A DNA stretch of 64,000 nt, taken from contig CM072522.1 in assembly GCA_036898135.1 (NCBI GenBank), positions 35,266,166 through 35,330,165 of the forward strand, read 5' to 3'. The notes under the pieces were generated by a model. It did not search any database, was not told the DNA's origin, and was given only the letters and a program-made list of their open reading frames with translations. Of the stretch, positions 1 to 10,648 are shown in pieces (the first letter of the stretch is position 1; each line of letters begins with the position of its first letter). The translations under genes and the position numbers were made by a program. The DNA is from Oncomelania hupensis. Lineage: Eukaryota; Mollusca; Gastropoda; Littorinimorpha; Pomatiopsidae.

Positions 1-501
1 ACACTTAAGACACTGGCGTTCTTTGTACTCACAATTATGACACAGTCGTTTTTTTGTATTTACACTTATGATACAGGCGTCTCACTTACGACACTGCCGT
101 TCTTTGTAGTCACACTTAAGACACAGGCGTCACATTTACGGAATAGGCGCTCTTTGTTGTCACAATTACGACACAGACGTTCTTAGTTGTCACACTTACG
201 ACACTGGCGTTCTTTGTAGTCACACGTATGACACAGTGGTTTTTTGTATTCACATTTACGACACAGACGTTCTTTGTAGTCACACTTACGACACAGGCGT
301 CTCACTTACGACACAGACGTTCTTTGTAGTCACACTTATGACACACGCGTTCTTTGTCTCACTTATGACACTCACGTTCTTTGTTGTCACATTTACGACA
401 CAGACGTTGTTTGTCACACTTACGACACACACGTTCTTTTTTTGTCACACTTACGACACGGGCGTCTCCCTTACGACACAGACGTTCCTTGTAGTCACAC
501 G
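1..501. repeat. minisatellite A, left block (about 20-30 bp unit)
   Basis: Tandem degenerate units built from 'cacttacgacacaggcgt' with an optional 'tctttgtagt' insert give periods near 20 and 30 bp. The same array resumes at 2531, so it was one array before the LTR at 502-2525 inserted. The reading frame over 236-517 is a by-product of the repeat. Confidence 0.9.
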
Positions 502-2525
502 TGTCACGTCACCCTAGTGGGTTCCGCGACGTCAGCTCAAAGCAACGAGTGGGAGGGATAGAAACTCAAACAAAAAAATAACACAAAATGCCAGATGAAC
601 AGTCACACACTTTTATTCAACAATATCACACACACTCACAGGACATGGGACACTAAACCACCCTCCACCCCTATCAAAACCCCCAACCCTGTACTTACTG
701 AACGGTTACCCCCCTTGTCTAACTGAAAGCACCAGAACTATGCACAACAGAATATCCACAACGATATGCAACAATGGTGACAATCAATTAGATTATGCTA
801 AATAATACAATTCCAACTAGATTCACAACCAACAAAGAATCTTGAAATTCAATAATAATGAATTAGTTATCTTATAGTTAACAGTCAATGTTCATTGAGC
901 TCAAAAATCGTACTGCAGTAATTACTCGGTTTAAAGAAGTAATTTATACTAGTATGTTTTTAGGTGTGTGTATGCGAATCTGTATGTGCGTCGGTGTGAT
1001 GCGTATGGGATCCTGAGACCCTGGTGGAAACTGCTGGTGGTTGGAAGTAGTATGTATGTCCCAGCTAGGACGGGGACCCACACCCAGCAATGGCGCCGAC
1101 CACAATACAAGGACGCGGCAGTCGTGGTGGTGGCCTGGTGAACATCCACACACACGTCGACAAAGGCGTAATTGGCAGCAGTAAGGGAATGCACCAGCCG
1201 AAACAGAATAAAGTGAAAAACGAAGCCCAGATCTCTGTGGACAGATAACAATGTCTCACTAGCTTGCCCACAAAAACCTACACATTAAATAATAGATACG
1301 CCTTCCGCCGTCCGCCATCGTGACCTGTTTATACATGCATCTCAAAACATAATGCATTTCCTAACACTAAAACTCATCACTTCCATGACACACGATTGTT
1401 TATATAATATACATAATTATAATAACTGTACTCCCATTCACACCATAGCGATTCACCTCAATCACACCTCCATCTCCGTCACCACTCTTTACTCTACAAT
1501 ACAAGGTCATTCTCTTTTTCCATTCACAATTGTTTCTATCACACTATACCGCAAACACGCTTCCCTCATATTCATCATCTTCACCACCCCTCTCCAACGT
1601 AGTACATTGTCTCCCTTTCATCACATCCATCACCCCTCTCTCTTTCTCTCTCTCTCTCTAACATGCACTGCCCTCTGACCCACTTGGCAACAACAGCAAC
1701 GACATTATTTATACACACAATAAACCAAGAAAATCATATAAAAATCATATAAAATCGATAAACAACTATTTACCAAAATACACCCCTCTCCCCCTCACTC
1801 ACCATCATTCATTCACGTACGCAGACTCGGAGCGCAAATGCCACTAAGGAAATAAATTACAGGTTTCAACTCACCTTAGTCCTCGGCTTGTGATACACAG
1901 AACAGCACTGCACAACACACACTTTAACAACACTTCACAATACAGTTCTGGTTAGTCTGAGAGTTCAAATCTGTTTATGGCTAATGCTGGCTATGGCTGG
2001 GGCATCTCTACACTGTCGAGGTGCTAGAGCATTAACAGGTACCCAATAGAGGGTCACACAGTTTTAGAAACAGGACTCTACAACTATATTCCACAATAGA
2101 TGGCAGTCACAGTTCTCCCACTACAGACTTTTTAGCATTCTTGCCCCGACAAGGGCAGCAAGACCTTGGGTGATTCGAAACACTTCGAAATAACAATCCT
2201 TACAGAAATACGTAATCTAGCCTGACACACTGTCACAACGTTACTCTGTTAAAAAGCTGTCTGCTCACATAAACAACCAAGATGACTCTACCAGCTACAT
2301 CACATACCAGTACACAGGAGAAACGATCGAGCCGAATTCACCCCCTTTAACCTCGTTTTTGCATAAGCTCCTTCTACGTTTAACACGAGAAATACGCATT
2401 CAAACCTTCCATGCGCAATACAAGGAAACTACCGATTTATCTATATACACTGCATAGTAGAGATGTGCAACTCTGCACAAAATATATAGCATCTGTACTA
2501 CGTGCTGAAAACTCGTGTCGTCACA
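502..2525 (-). mobile_element. solo LTR of a Gypsy family, reverse orientation
   Basis: Read on the minus strand it begins TGTGACGACACGAG at 2525 and ends GACGTGACA at 502. These are the same termini as the LTRs of the complete element at 8221-16063. Scattered blocks inside also match, such as the 'cacccaaggtctt' segment and the AATAAA-containing 3' end, but the copy is clearly diverged. It is flanked by the 5-bp duplication ACACG (497-501 and 2526-2530), which proves insertion into minisatellite A. No internal region or second LTR is present, so it is a solo LTR, the usual product of LTR-LTR recombination. Length is 2024 bp against 2099 bp in the intact relative. Confidence 0.9.
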
Positions 2526-2530
2526 ACACG

Positions 2531-3060
2531 TATGACACAGACGCCACACTTACAAAATAGGCGCTCTTTGTTGTCACACTTACGACACAGACGTTCTTAG
2601 TAGTCACACTTACGACACTGGCGTTCTTTTAGTCACACTTATGACACAGACGTTCTTTGTAGTCACTTATTACACAAACGTCACACTTACGGCACAGACG
2701 TTCTGTGTAGTCACACTTACAACACAGGCGTCACACGTACGACACTGGCGTTCTTTGTAGTCACACTTATGACACAGACGTTCTGTGTGGTCACATTTAC
2801 GACACAGATGTTCTTTGTTGTCACACTTACGACACAGGCGATCTTTAATGTCACACTTACGACACAGGCGTCACTCTTACAACACAGGCGTCACACTTAC
2901 GACACAGGCGTCACACTAACAACAAAGACGTTGTTTTGTTGTCACACTTACGACACAGGCGTTCTTTGTTGTCACACTTACGATACAGGCGTCACACTTA
3001 CAAAATAGCCGTCATGCGTACGTGATACTTACGACACCGACGTTGGCTGAGGTCACACTG
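2531..3060. repeat. minisatellite A, right block
   Basis: Continuation of the array interrupted by the solo LTR, with the same 'tcacacttacgacacagg' units. It decays into unique sequence near 3060. Confidence 0.9.
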
Positions 3061-4262
3061 ATATCCAATCTCACAGGCGTCTTGATCTTTACCGCAATCC
3101 GCGTTGAGTTTTAGTCCTAAACAATGCAATACAACCGCAGTCAAGTCAATACATCGGTAATGTATATGAACTGGAAAAGTGTTGTTATGAACCTAGCAAG
3201 GCCATAGTCAAGCCATTAGAGAAATATAGATTGCATTCCGTTGGAGTTTCGCTTTGTTAACCCGTGTTTTAGATCACGTACATTTGGAGGCATTATACCT
3301 CTTGGCGTTCAAAATCACGTAAAAGAGTGCCAAGAGGGGGTCTGATCACGTAATGGTTTTTCTTGGAAGAGGTCTGAAAACGTAAAGAAATGTATCAGCG
3401 GAGGTACGGTCATGGAGGCTATGGCAACTTGCGCAACGTACTTACGTAGGTTCCGCTTTTTTTGGTGGGTCTGTTCTGAGATTCGACGATCACTAGCAGA
3501 AATTGCAACTTTCAAGTACCTATGGACTTCCGTAGCAGACGACGGATCATGACGTATCCGCAAGGGAAGAAACTCTACTTCGGGTTCAAAGATCAGAACC
3601 GAGTGAAAGACTCAAAAAAGAAACAGGTTGGCTCGCAGGCTGGGAAGTCTCGTCTTTCGTAGGCATCAATTACATAGACACATAGGATGTAGTAGGAGGC
3701 CCACGAGTTTACAAAGACAAAAGAAAAGACTTCAGCGTCTGTGGATGGCTGTCGAAAGATTGGCTAAGAAAATGGCTGTCAAAAGTGTTTCAGGGCACCT
3801 GGAAACAGACCTGCTACATGATGCTGAACAAGTGTTCCGCAGTGACAGGAACCATATCAAAATGTGCTGAAAATGGAACACTTGTTTAGCATCGTTTAGC
3901 GTGATATTCATTTGCTTGGCCGCTCTTTCGCATTAGGCATATGATAATTATCTTGAATCCGATTTTCTTTGCTTTCAAGGGCAGAGTGAGCATGATTGAA
4001 AGCAAGACACTGGCTGAGCTTCTGTATGGGAGTTTAGAATGTGTTTTATTTCAGTTCATGCTATGAATAGCATGTGATGAGTCTGCAGCTGATTAATGTA
4101 ACTGTTGTTGCATCCTTTTCTGCGATTTCAAAATGACAACTTAAAGTTGTTGCAGACTTACTTATGCAATTAACAAGGGTGAAAAAATAAATACAGCACA
4201 CAATAAAGGACAGTTAAAATTGTTACACATGTATTAATAAATTGTGTAATAATTTTGTGAAC
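3061..4262. other. unassigned sequence
   Basis: I see no recognisable gene here. An 80-codon plus-strand frame at 3628-3870 (Lys/Arg-rich, no recognised motif) and an 82-codon minus frame at 3315-3563 are open but show no splice context or family features. From about 3900 the sequence is AT-rich and resembles intergenic or intronic DNA. Confidence 0.5.
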
Positions 4263-4298
4263 AGAACATCCCCTCTCTCTCTCCCTGTCTCTCTCTCC

Positions 4299-4365
<67 letters not shown>
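4263..4365. repeat. (CT)n microsatellite
   Basis: Nearly pure CT dinucleotides from about 4305, with a few CCCT and GT interruptions at the left edge. Confidence 0.95.
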
Positions 4366-4368
<3 letters not shown>

Positions 4369-4590
4369 CTGTTGTTGTGGACACTAACTAGAAGGCATGT
4401 ACTCTACATGAAACAATATTTTCATCTCGGATATTTCACAATTGTATTAAGTCAAGAACAGTCTGTTTTGCTTCACAACACACTAGACAAGTGCTGTCAC
4501 AATGTCATATCAAAGAGCGTATTATAGAAAGAGAGGGAACTTGGAACAGAACCGCGAGACGGAAGATACGAGTTACGCTCCCTTGTCGAC

Positions 4591-4738
4591 ATGCTAAAAA
4601 TGGCTCGTGGCAGAAAGACAAAAGGCGACCGAGTAAAACAGGGCGGTGACTTTTGCACAGCAATCAATTGCCGTAATGCCAGATACAAGAAAATTATGAT
4701 GGCAAGTTCTTTTTCAAGTTTCCAAGAGACAAAGAAAG
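4591..4738 (+). pseudogene. THAP-type zinc finger N-terminal exon fragment, frame-shifted
   Basis: The frame from ATG 4591 encodes a basic start followed by C-TAIN-C (CX4C) and RNARYKK, as in the first half of THAP C2CH DNA-binding domains. The characteristic second part, FFFKFPRDKER, is encoded at about 4701-4738 but in another frame, so one base has been gained or lost near 4697. The sequence then meets a good donor, AAAG|GTAAAT at 4739, where THAP genes often split the domain. The expected second exon, with the C-x2-H half and AVPTIF box, was not found downstream. THAP domains bind DNA and occur in host regulators and in P-element-like transposases. This could be a decayed exon of either, or an intact exon carrying an assembly indel. 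Confidence 0.45.
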
Positions 4739-5432
4739 GTAAATTGCAATCGAAAAACTTCTTTTTTGTGTGTTTATATAGGCCTAAACCAAGACCGCTG
4801 CAGTGTTGTTAAAACATTCGGGGAGAGGCTTCAGTGATTCATGTTATATCTATTCTATGTGCTAAAACAAAAACTGTTTGCTTGCTGACAGTTTACGTTC
4901 AAAAGGTCGCTCACTGTTTACGTTGTTTCTAGGTTGTTTGACTATTATATTTGTGCTTACATTTCAAACGTAGATGTTGTCAGATTGGCAGTTTGGCTTC
5001 GTCAAACTGTTTATGTTAACAAGTTAAATTAGACTAAGTCTGTTTTCTCCTCGTGATCAAATACTGTGCAAGATAACCCCTTACCTAGGCACAAAAATGG
5101 TCCTTGATCTGTTGTAATCCCTTTTCGTTTGAGTGTAAACGGGAAAAAAAAATGTAATGTAGAAACTCAGTCCTTGTTCTGATCTGTGAATTTCTGCGCA
5201 TTAGATCCATATTGCGTGGAATGTTGTAGTCTAGGTTCTGATTGTTCTGTCTGATTAATTAATTATTTTCCATGAAGTGACTGATGTTATTAAGCCAGTG
5301 ATGTGGGAGGTGAGAGGGTTGGGGGGTAGGGGGACACCTGATATAAATTAAATTCACACTATTAGTGAAACATTTTGTTATTGTGCTTTATTGTGATTAA
5401 TTGATTGAATGACAGAGCTCTCTCTTCCCCCA
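4739..5432. other. unassigned AT-rich sequence
   Basis: Follows the THAP-like exon donor and would be intron if that gene is real. No coding or repeat structure recognised. Confidence 0.5.

Positions 5433-5481
<49 letters not shown>
5433..5481. repeat. (CT)n microsatellite
   Basis: About 24 uninterrupted CT units. Confidence 0.95.
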
Positions 5482-5483
<2 letters not shown>

Positions 5484-6479
5484 GATTACGGATTTACACA
5501 GTTTCGGATAAATGAAACAGTCTGTCATGCATATTTTAATTTTAAAATATCTGTCGTTGATTAAAAAATAATAAATTCCAGGGCAGAAAACTAACCTATG
5601 GCATACACACATAAGCAGCATAAAAACACCTAATAAATGTCAATAAGTAAACATAAACAAACAAAAAACAAACAACAAAAAAAGACAGCAGTAGCGGAAT
5701 GTTAATAATAATGATGGTTAAAAGTTTGGTTTTTGCAAACGTTGCCATAAAAATGTTCTTTTGCAATGGCATAGGCTCAATAAGTTACCACGCACAGATC
5801 ATTCATATAGCAGATGATGAAATATAGCCAGCCCGAGCAAAGGGAAATAATCCGTGAGAGCGTCTCGCATTTTTGTATAGGACATAATGGAAGTTCTCCC
5901 TCTTTCCGTAATAAGCTCTTTGGTCATATGCCATGATGTCAAGAAACTTGCATACAAATTAATGAAGAAAAAAACAACAAAGTACTTACGACTTGTTGTA
6001 CCGTTTGAAAATCTAGCTGAAGGTATGAATACCCTTTACATTTTGACTCAGGAGGTATGAATACCCTCACAATTTTTAGGATCTAAAACACTGGTTAACC
6101 TTTCGCTGCATGAAGGATTCGCGTGCAGCCGTTCCAACTCAACCATGTAGGTATAAATCTAGCAGAAAGACGAGTGAGCGAACTTCGCGTCGCTAAAATA
6201 AGGGACGCAACCTTTTGTTTTATTGATTCCCTTGGAGTAACTCTCATGTGGTGAAACAAGAAAACTCGTGTTTGCAAGGGACAGTACTCGTATGCAAAAG
6301 TATCCTACAACTAGACCTACAATTCTGATACAGTAGAAGAACTTGAAACACCTAATTTACCCCTGTAAACATAGTTTATAAATATATAAATCGTCCCATT
6401 AATAAAAAAACAACAACAATAAGCAACTTAGACAAAAATGTTAGGTCACCTTGAAGCAAACAAGCCAGAATAAAATGCC
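5482..6479. other. unassigned sequence
   Basis: AT-rich, with no recognised domain. A near-duplicate 'aggtatgaatacccT' pair occurs at about 6020 and 6055. A possible 36-nt GT-AG mini-exon on the minus strand near 5989-6024 is too short to support. Confidence 0.4.
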
Positions 6480-6840
6480 ACTCGATGGGGTTCCTCTTTT
6501 CGCCATTTTGGATCTCTCAATTCCAAGGCTTTCGACACATGCGTCATTCAACAAATGTCTACAATCTCATAACAGCATTGTGAATGGCCTAAACATTGCT
6601 CGACAATAGCATTTAAGGTGAAAATGTGATCGGTAGTTGAATAACCTTTCCTAAAACCTGCCTGCGATTCTGTAATTTTACTATGTTCCTCCACCCATTC
6701 CACTAGTCTTTTATTCAGCACAGACGTGTAGCATTTACTGACTAAACTTAATAAAGATATCCCTCTGTAATCATCAGTAACACCGAAATCTCCCTTCTTA
6801 AAAATTGGTACTATAATAGCTGTCACCCAGTCAGCTGGGT
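6480..6840 (-). mobile_element. LINE reverse transcriptase fragment
   Basis: The minus frame 6826-6548 contains the RT block IIVPIFKKGDF, then DYRGISLLSLVSKCYTSVLN and QAGFRKGYSTTDHIFTL. These are the standard palm/finger motifs of APE-type non-LTR retrotransposons. It lies downstream of, and in the same orientation as, the LINE at 6940-18807 and resembles that family's RT (compare YRGISLLSIVSKVFTSILN at about 16700), so it is a separate truncated copy. It ends abruptly about where the YVAF-x-D-x-SKAFD motif would follow. Confidence 0.8.
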
Positions 6841-6857
6841 TAAGTCACGTTATCAAA

Positions 6858-6866
6858 CAAGAAAGA

Positions 6867-6932
<66 letters not shown>
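6858..6932. repeat. (AG)n microsatellite at a LINE 3' end
   Basis: Pure GA/AG run immediately beyond the 3' terminus of the minus-strand LINE. It may be the LINE's simple-repeat tail or an insertion target. Confidence 0.9.
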
Positions 6933-6934
<2 letters not shown>

Positions 6935-6939
6935 TCAGG

Positions 6940-8220
6940 AACTCAGGAAACTTTAATGCGAGGCCTCCAGCCTATACGCATGGGGGTAACACAACAGACA
7001 TGAAAAAAATGAAAAAAAAAGACAAAAATCACCAAAAATTTCAAAAGTTACAAAAATAAATATGACAAACACGCGTCATTTGACAGAATGTGTCTCAAAG
7101 AAAAGTAAACATATTTTAGGTTACTTTTAACTCAACAATTCTTCACGTGTTTTTCATTGCATAGTACGTAAACATCGCTACAGCTCTTGTAATAATCATA
7201 CTATCACTTTGTAATTAGCAAAACACCAATGGTGGTACATCAACATTGAAGAGCCTCAAAATGTACTTTTCACAAATTTTCTTTATACGCTGGACAATTC
7301 CAAAAAAAAGCATTTCATTTTCAACAGCCGTACAGAAAGGGCATGCCTTTGGAACAACACTGTATCTCTTATTTCCATTCAAGTCTATAATGCCTACACG
7401 TAACTTTACAAAGATATTTCTAAACTTGTTTATAGTAATACCTGTTAAGCACTTCTCACACTGCAAGAGTGATTTAAAGGAACCATACACTGAGAACCTT
7501 TCGCTATCCATTAATTTACCAAACCATTCCTGTTTGTAGCAGTCTATCACACGTTGTCTGAAAACACGTAAAAAAGCTTTCTTATTTCCTACTCCCCCGT
7601 TCAACCAAACATGAGAAAAACCAAACGTGTCAAAACAGTGTTTTATATTGTAAGCCCAGATATATACATTAGTCTGACCTACAGGTAGTCTCAAAAATCT
7701 GTTTTTGTCCATTTCATATGCTTGCTTTGGTAGTCTAACAAAAAGCATGTCTTGCAATTTGAACCAGTATCTGACTGCACTTAGAGCACTGTCAATAAAC
7801 AGTGGATAACGACCAAGTTCTCCATAAACCATGACATTTGTGGTCCTGGGAGACACACTCAAAATACGCTTACAAGCAAACAAATGTGTAGATTCAATAG
7901 CATGAAAACGTGTAATGCCCCATATTTCTGCTGCATACAGAAGCACAAGTTTAACCTGGGCATCGAACAGCTTAAAGAAAATATTTATATCCATGCTGCC
8001 CAAACTCCACATTGTTTTCATGATCTCCACCACCTTACCTTTGGCTCTACCTGCAAACTCTTGGAGCGCAATATCAAAAGACATCTTTGTTGTAAGAGTA
8101 AAGCCTAAATACGTGTAGCTGTTTACAACTTCAATTTCTTTTCCTTGATAGTACAATTTTTCTGCTTTATCCAAATGTCCACCTTTCCTGAATACCATTA
8201 CTTTGTTTTGTTTAAATGTA
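6940..8220 (-). mobile_element. APE-type LINE 'D', 3' half
   Basis: This carries the C-terminal part of the RT ORF (8215-7215) and a ~270-bp 3' UTR ending near the AG run. It is cut off at its 5' side by the Gypsy element at 8221-16063. Removing that element and one copy of the ATGTA duplication joins this segment in frame to the RT coding sequence ending at 16069, so the two halves are one former LINE. Confidence 0.9.
7215..8215 (-). pseudogene. LINE D RT C-terminal coding segment
   Basis: The 333-codon open segment begins with KVMVFRKGG and contains the RT thumb-proximal SYTYLGFTLTTKMSF. It continues through IFFKLFDAQVKLVLLYAAEIWG and ends with a CPFC motif followed by an E-rich stretch, where APE-type LINEs usually carry a C-terminal zinc knuckle. 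The apparent N-terminal methionine and SSH lie in the inserted LTR and do not belong to the gene. The second half of the expected knuckle (H/C) is degraded near 7290. It is non-functional because the ORF is broken by the LTR element. Confidence 0.85.
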
Positions 8221-10319
8221 TGTGACGACACGAGTTTTCAGATAGCAGGGAGAATTATACTTTTTACGAAGTTACACTTCTCCGTATATAGTGTACATAG
8301 ATTAGCGTGACCGATTTACTTTTGCGTATGAAAGTGCAGTTTCGTAAAGTCCGTGCGTTTCGTAGAAGACAGGGGGTAGACTAAATTCAGAACAGGGATA
8401 CGCGTAATAAAGAATGTGCATACTGACGAGAGCTCGACTATTTTGCTTGTGGCCGGCGCGTTTTTGGAGGGCAGAGTGGTTTGAGATGCTTTTGCGAGAG
8501 GATCGAATCTAACGAGGCAGCAACCCTGTGACAGAGGTCATTGTAGTGTAGGGTACTGTTGGAAGGGTGTGTTTATTGTTTATATAGCCACCCAAGGTCT
8601 TATGCCCTCGTCGGGATAAGGATGTTTAGAATTCGAAAGGAAGGATATTAACTACCATTTGTCAACAAATGTAGAGTTATATGCTTAAGGTGTGTGTCGT
8701 TCTCGATTGAGCACCCACCAAGACTTAGTGTCTGTGACAGAGCTAAGGTGACCTCATCCTCAGTCATAAGTGTTATTTGGAAAGTGAAATAACCAGCAAT
8801 AGCAAGACAAAGTGACTCTCAAAAGACTAACCAATTGTATTTGTGACAGTGCTGTGTTGTGTTGTGGTGTTGGGGGAAAGGGGTGTCACAAGCCGAGGCC
8901 TAAAAGGTGAGCAAATCCTGTTATTTAATTCTCTAGTGGCGCACTCCGAGAACTGCGTACGCGTATGAGTGGTGATGAGTGTGGGGAAAGGGATGTATTT
9001 TAGGATGTATAATGAATTTTGTTGATTTTATATGATTTCCTTATTGTATATGTGATGGGGAAATGTCGTTGCTGTTGTTGTTATAAAAGTGGGTCAAAGG
9101 CGACGATGGGGAAGGTAGAGAGGGAGAGAGAGAGTGGGGGTGTATGTATGGAGAGAGCGATAGAATGTATTACACTGAAGAAAGATGAAGTGATGATTAT
9201 GAAGCAAGCATGTTTACAGTATGGTACGGCAAGATAGTATGGAAGAAGGGAGATAATCGTGATGTGTTATAATTGTTGGGGGTGACGTTGGTGATAGTGG
9301 GAGGCGGAATGAATCAGGACTGTGTGATTGAAGTGTGGTTGCAATGATTATGTACATTTATATAAATGTCTGTGTTATAGAAGATGCGAATTATTAAGCA
9401 TCAAAGGTTGATTTATATTATTGAAATGTGTGTATAGCATCTTGTATTATTATCATGGTATTCATATACAGGTCAAGATGGTGGACGGAGGATGGCGTGT
9501 CATAGTATATTATATAGTGTTTATTGTTTTGTAGGCAGGTTGTTAAGACTGTGTATATGCTTCCAGGTGTGGGCTGTTACTTCTACCTGTTACTTCTACC
9601 TGTTACTTCTACGCATTATTTCAACGCTGTTGCTTCTGATGTTGCTTCTTATGCTGTACTTATGTTGCTGTTGTTGACGCTGATTGGGTTCTAGCCAGCC
9701 TGGGGGTGCCTTTGCCTCTACGGCAGAGTAGTGTTGTGGTGATCTCTGCCACTGCTGCAGGTTTTGCCTATGTATCGAGGCAACACTATTACAGGAGGTT
9801 TTCATACCTAATTCATGCACACACAGATTCACACTGCACCACACCTAAAAACATATTCATTTAGTTAGAAGAATCATCCGCTTATTGTGAAAGAGACTGT
9901 TTAGCTCTCTGAGCTACTTGACAAAAACATTGAGACATTGCTTCTGTGCCACAGCTTCGCCTAGATAATAGTTTATGATTAAAGATTCAACGCCATTGCT
10001 TATTATTTGAAGATTTACATTTTGAATTGATTTATTGATTGTGATTTTGTTGTACACATTTTGTAAAGAAACTGTTGTTGTTTAGTTCTGTTTGGGGTTG
10101 TTACAAGGGGAGGTAATTGTTAGTTAGTATTGGGACGGGGGTCTGTTTAGGGGTTGAGGGGAGGTTAGTTCCCATTTGTCCTATGTTTGTATGTTAATTG
10201 TGGAATAAAAGAGTGTGATTGTATTCTGGCATTTTGTGTTAGTTTATTTTGTTTGAGTTTTATTCCTATTCACTCGTTGTATGTGCTGACGTCACAGAAC
10301 CCGCTCGGGGGACGTGACA
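8221..10319 (+). repeat. 5' LTR of Gypsy element 1
   Basis: Begins TGTGACGACACG and ends GACGTGACA (TG...CA). Contains AATAAA at about 10204, 'ttatataaat' near 9358, and a strong splice-donor-like AAAAGGTGAGC near 8907. At 2.1 kb it is long relative to its 3.6-kb internal region. Short open frames within it (e.g. 9019-9237) recur identically in the 3' LTR and have no recognisable domain. Confidence 0.95.
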
Positions 10320-10323
10320 TTTT

Positions 10324-10345
10324 TGTGTCAGAAGTGGGATTAACT
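10324..10345 (+). promoter_or_regulatory. primer-binding site, tRNA-Leu-like
   Basis: Four to five bases after the LTR lies TGTCAGAAGTGGGATT, complementary to the 3' acceptor end of tRNA-Leu types. The TGG expected for CCA is TTG here, one mismatch. Confidence 0.6.
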
Positions 10346-10648
10346 CATTTATTTTGTTAGGGTAGTGCCAGATGTGTATGTTGTGTGTTTGAGTTGTTGT
10401 GTGAAAGGGTACGCAGCGGGCGGTTGGCGGGAGTGTGGGTGTATTGCACTAGGGATCACACTCGGAGTGCAGCATTAACGGGGAATTGGGTTGCAGGGTT
10501 CACTTGCTCGCCTTTAGGGGTACGACGGTGAACGATTCCTCGGCTCCTGTGACTGTTGTGTTGCGTATTCATTCTGTTAGGTGTTTGTATCAGTTAAGTG
10601 TTATTTGTTTTGTGTATACTAACATTTGTACTTCCCTTCTTTTCCGAC

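Noticed and set aside
1..3060. CRISPR-like regular repeats
   Set aside because: Units are contiguous and degenerate with no unique spacers, in an animal genome; they form minisatellites.
5989..6024. 36-nt GT-AG mini-exon of the Cys-rich gene
   Set aside because: Phase fits, but it has no cysteine, is too short to distinguish from chance and lies beyond a large block of mobile DNA.
7246..8118. Plus-strand frames within 7246-8118
   Set aside because: Shadows of the minus-strand LINE D RT segment.
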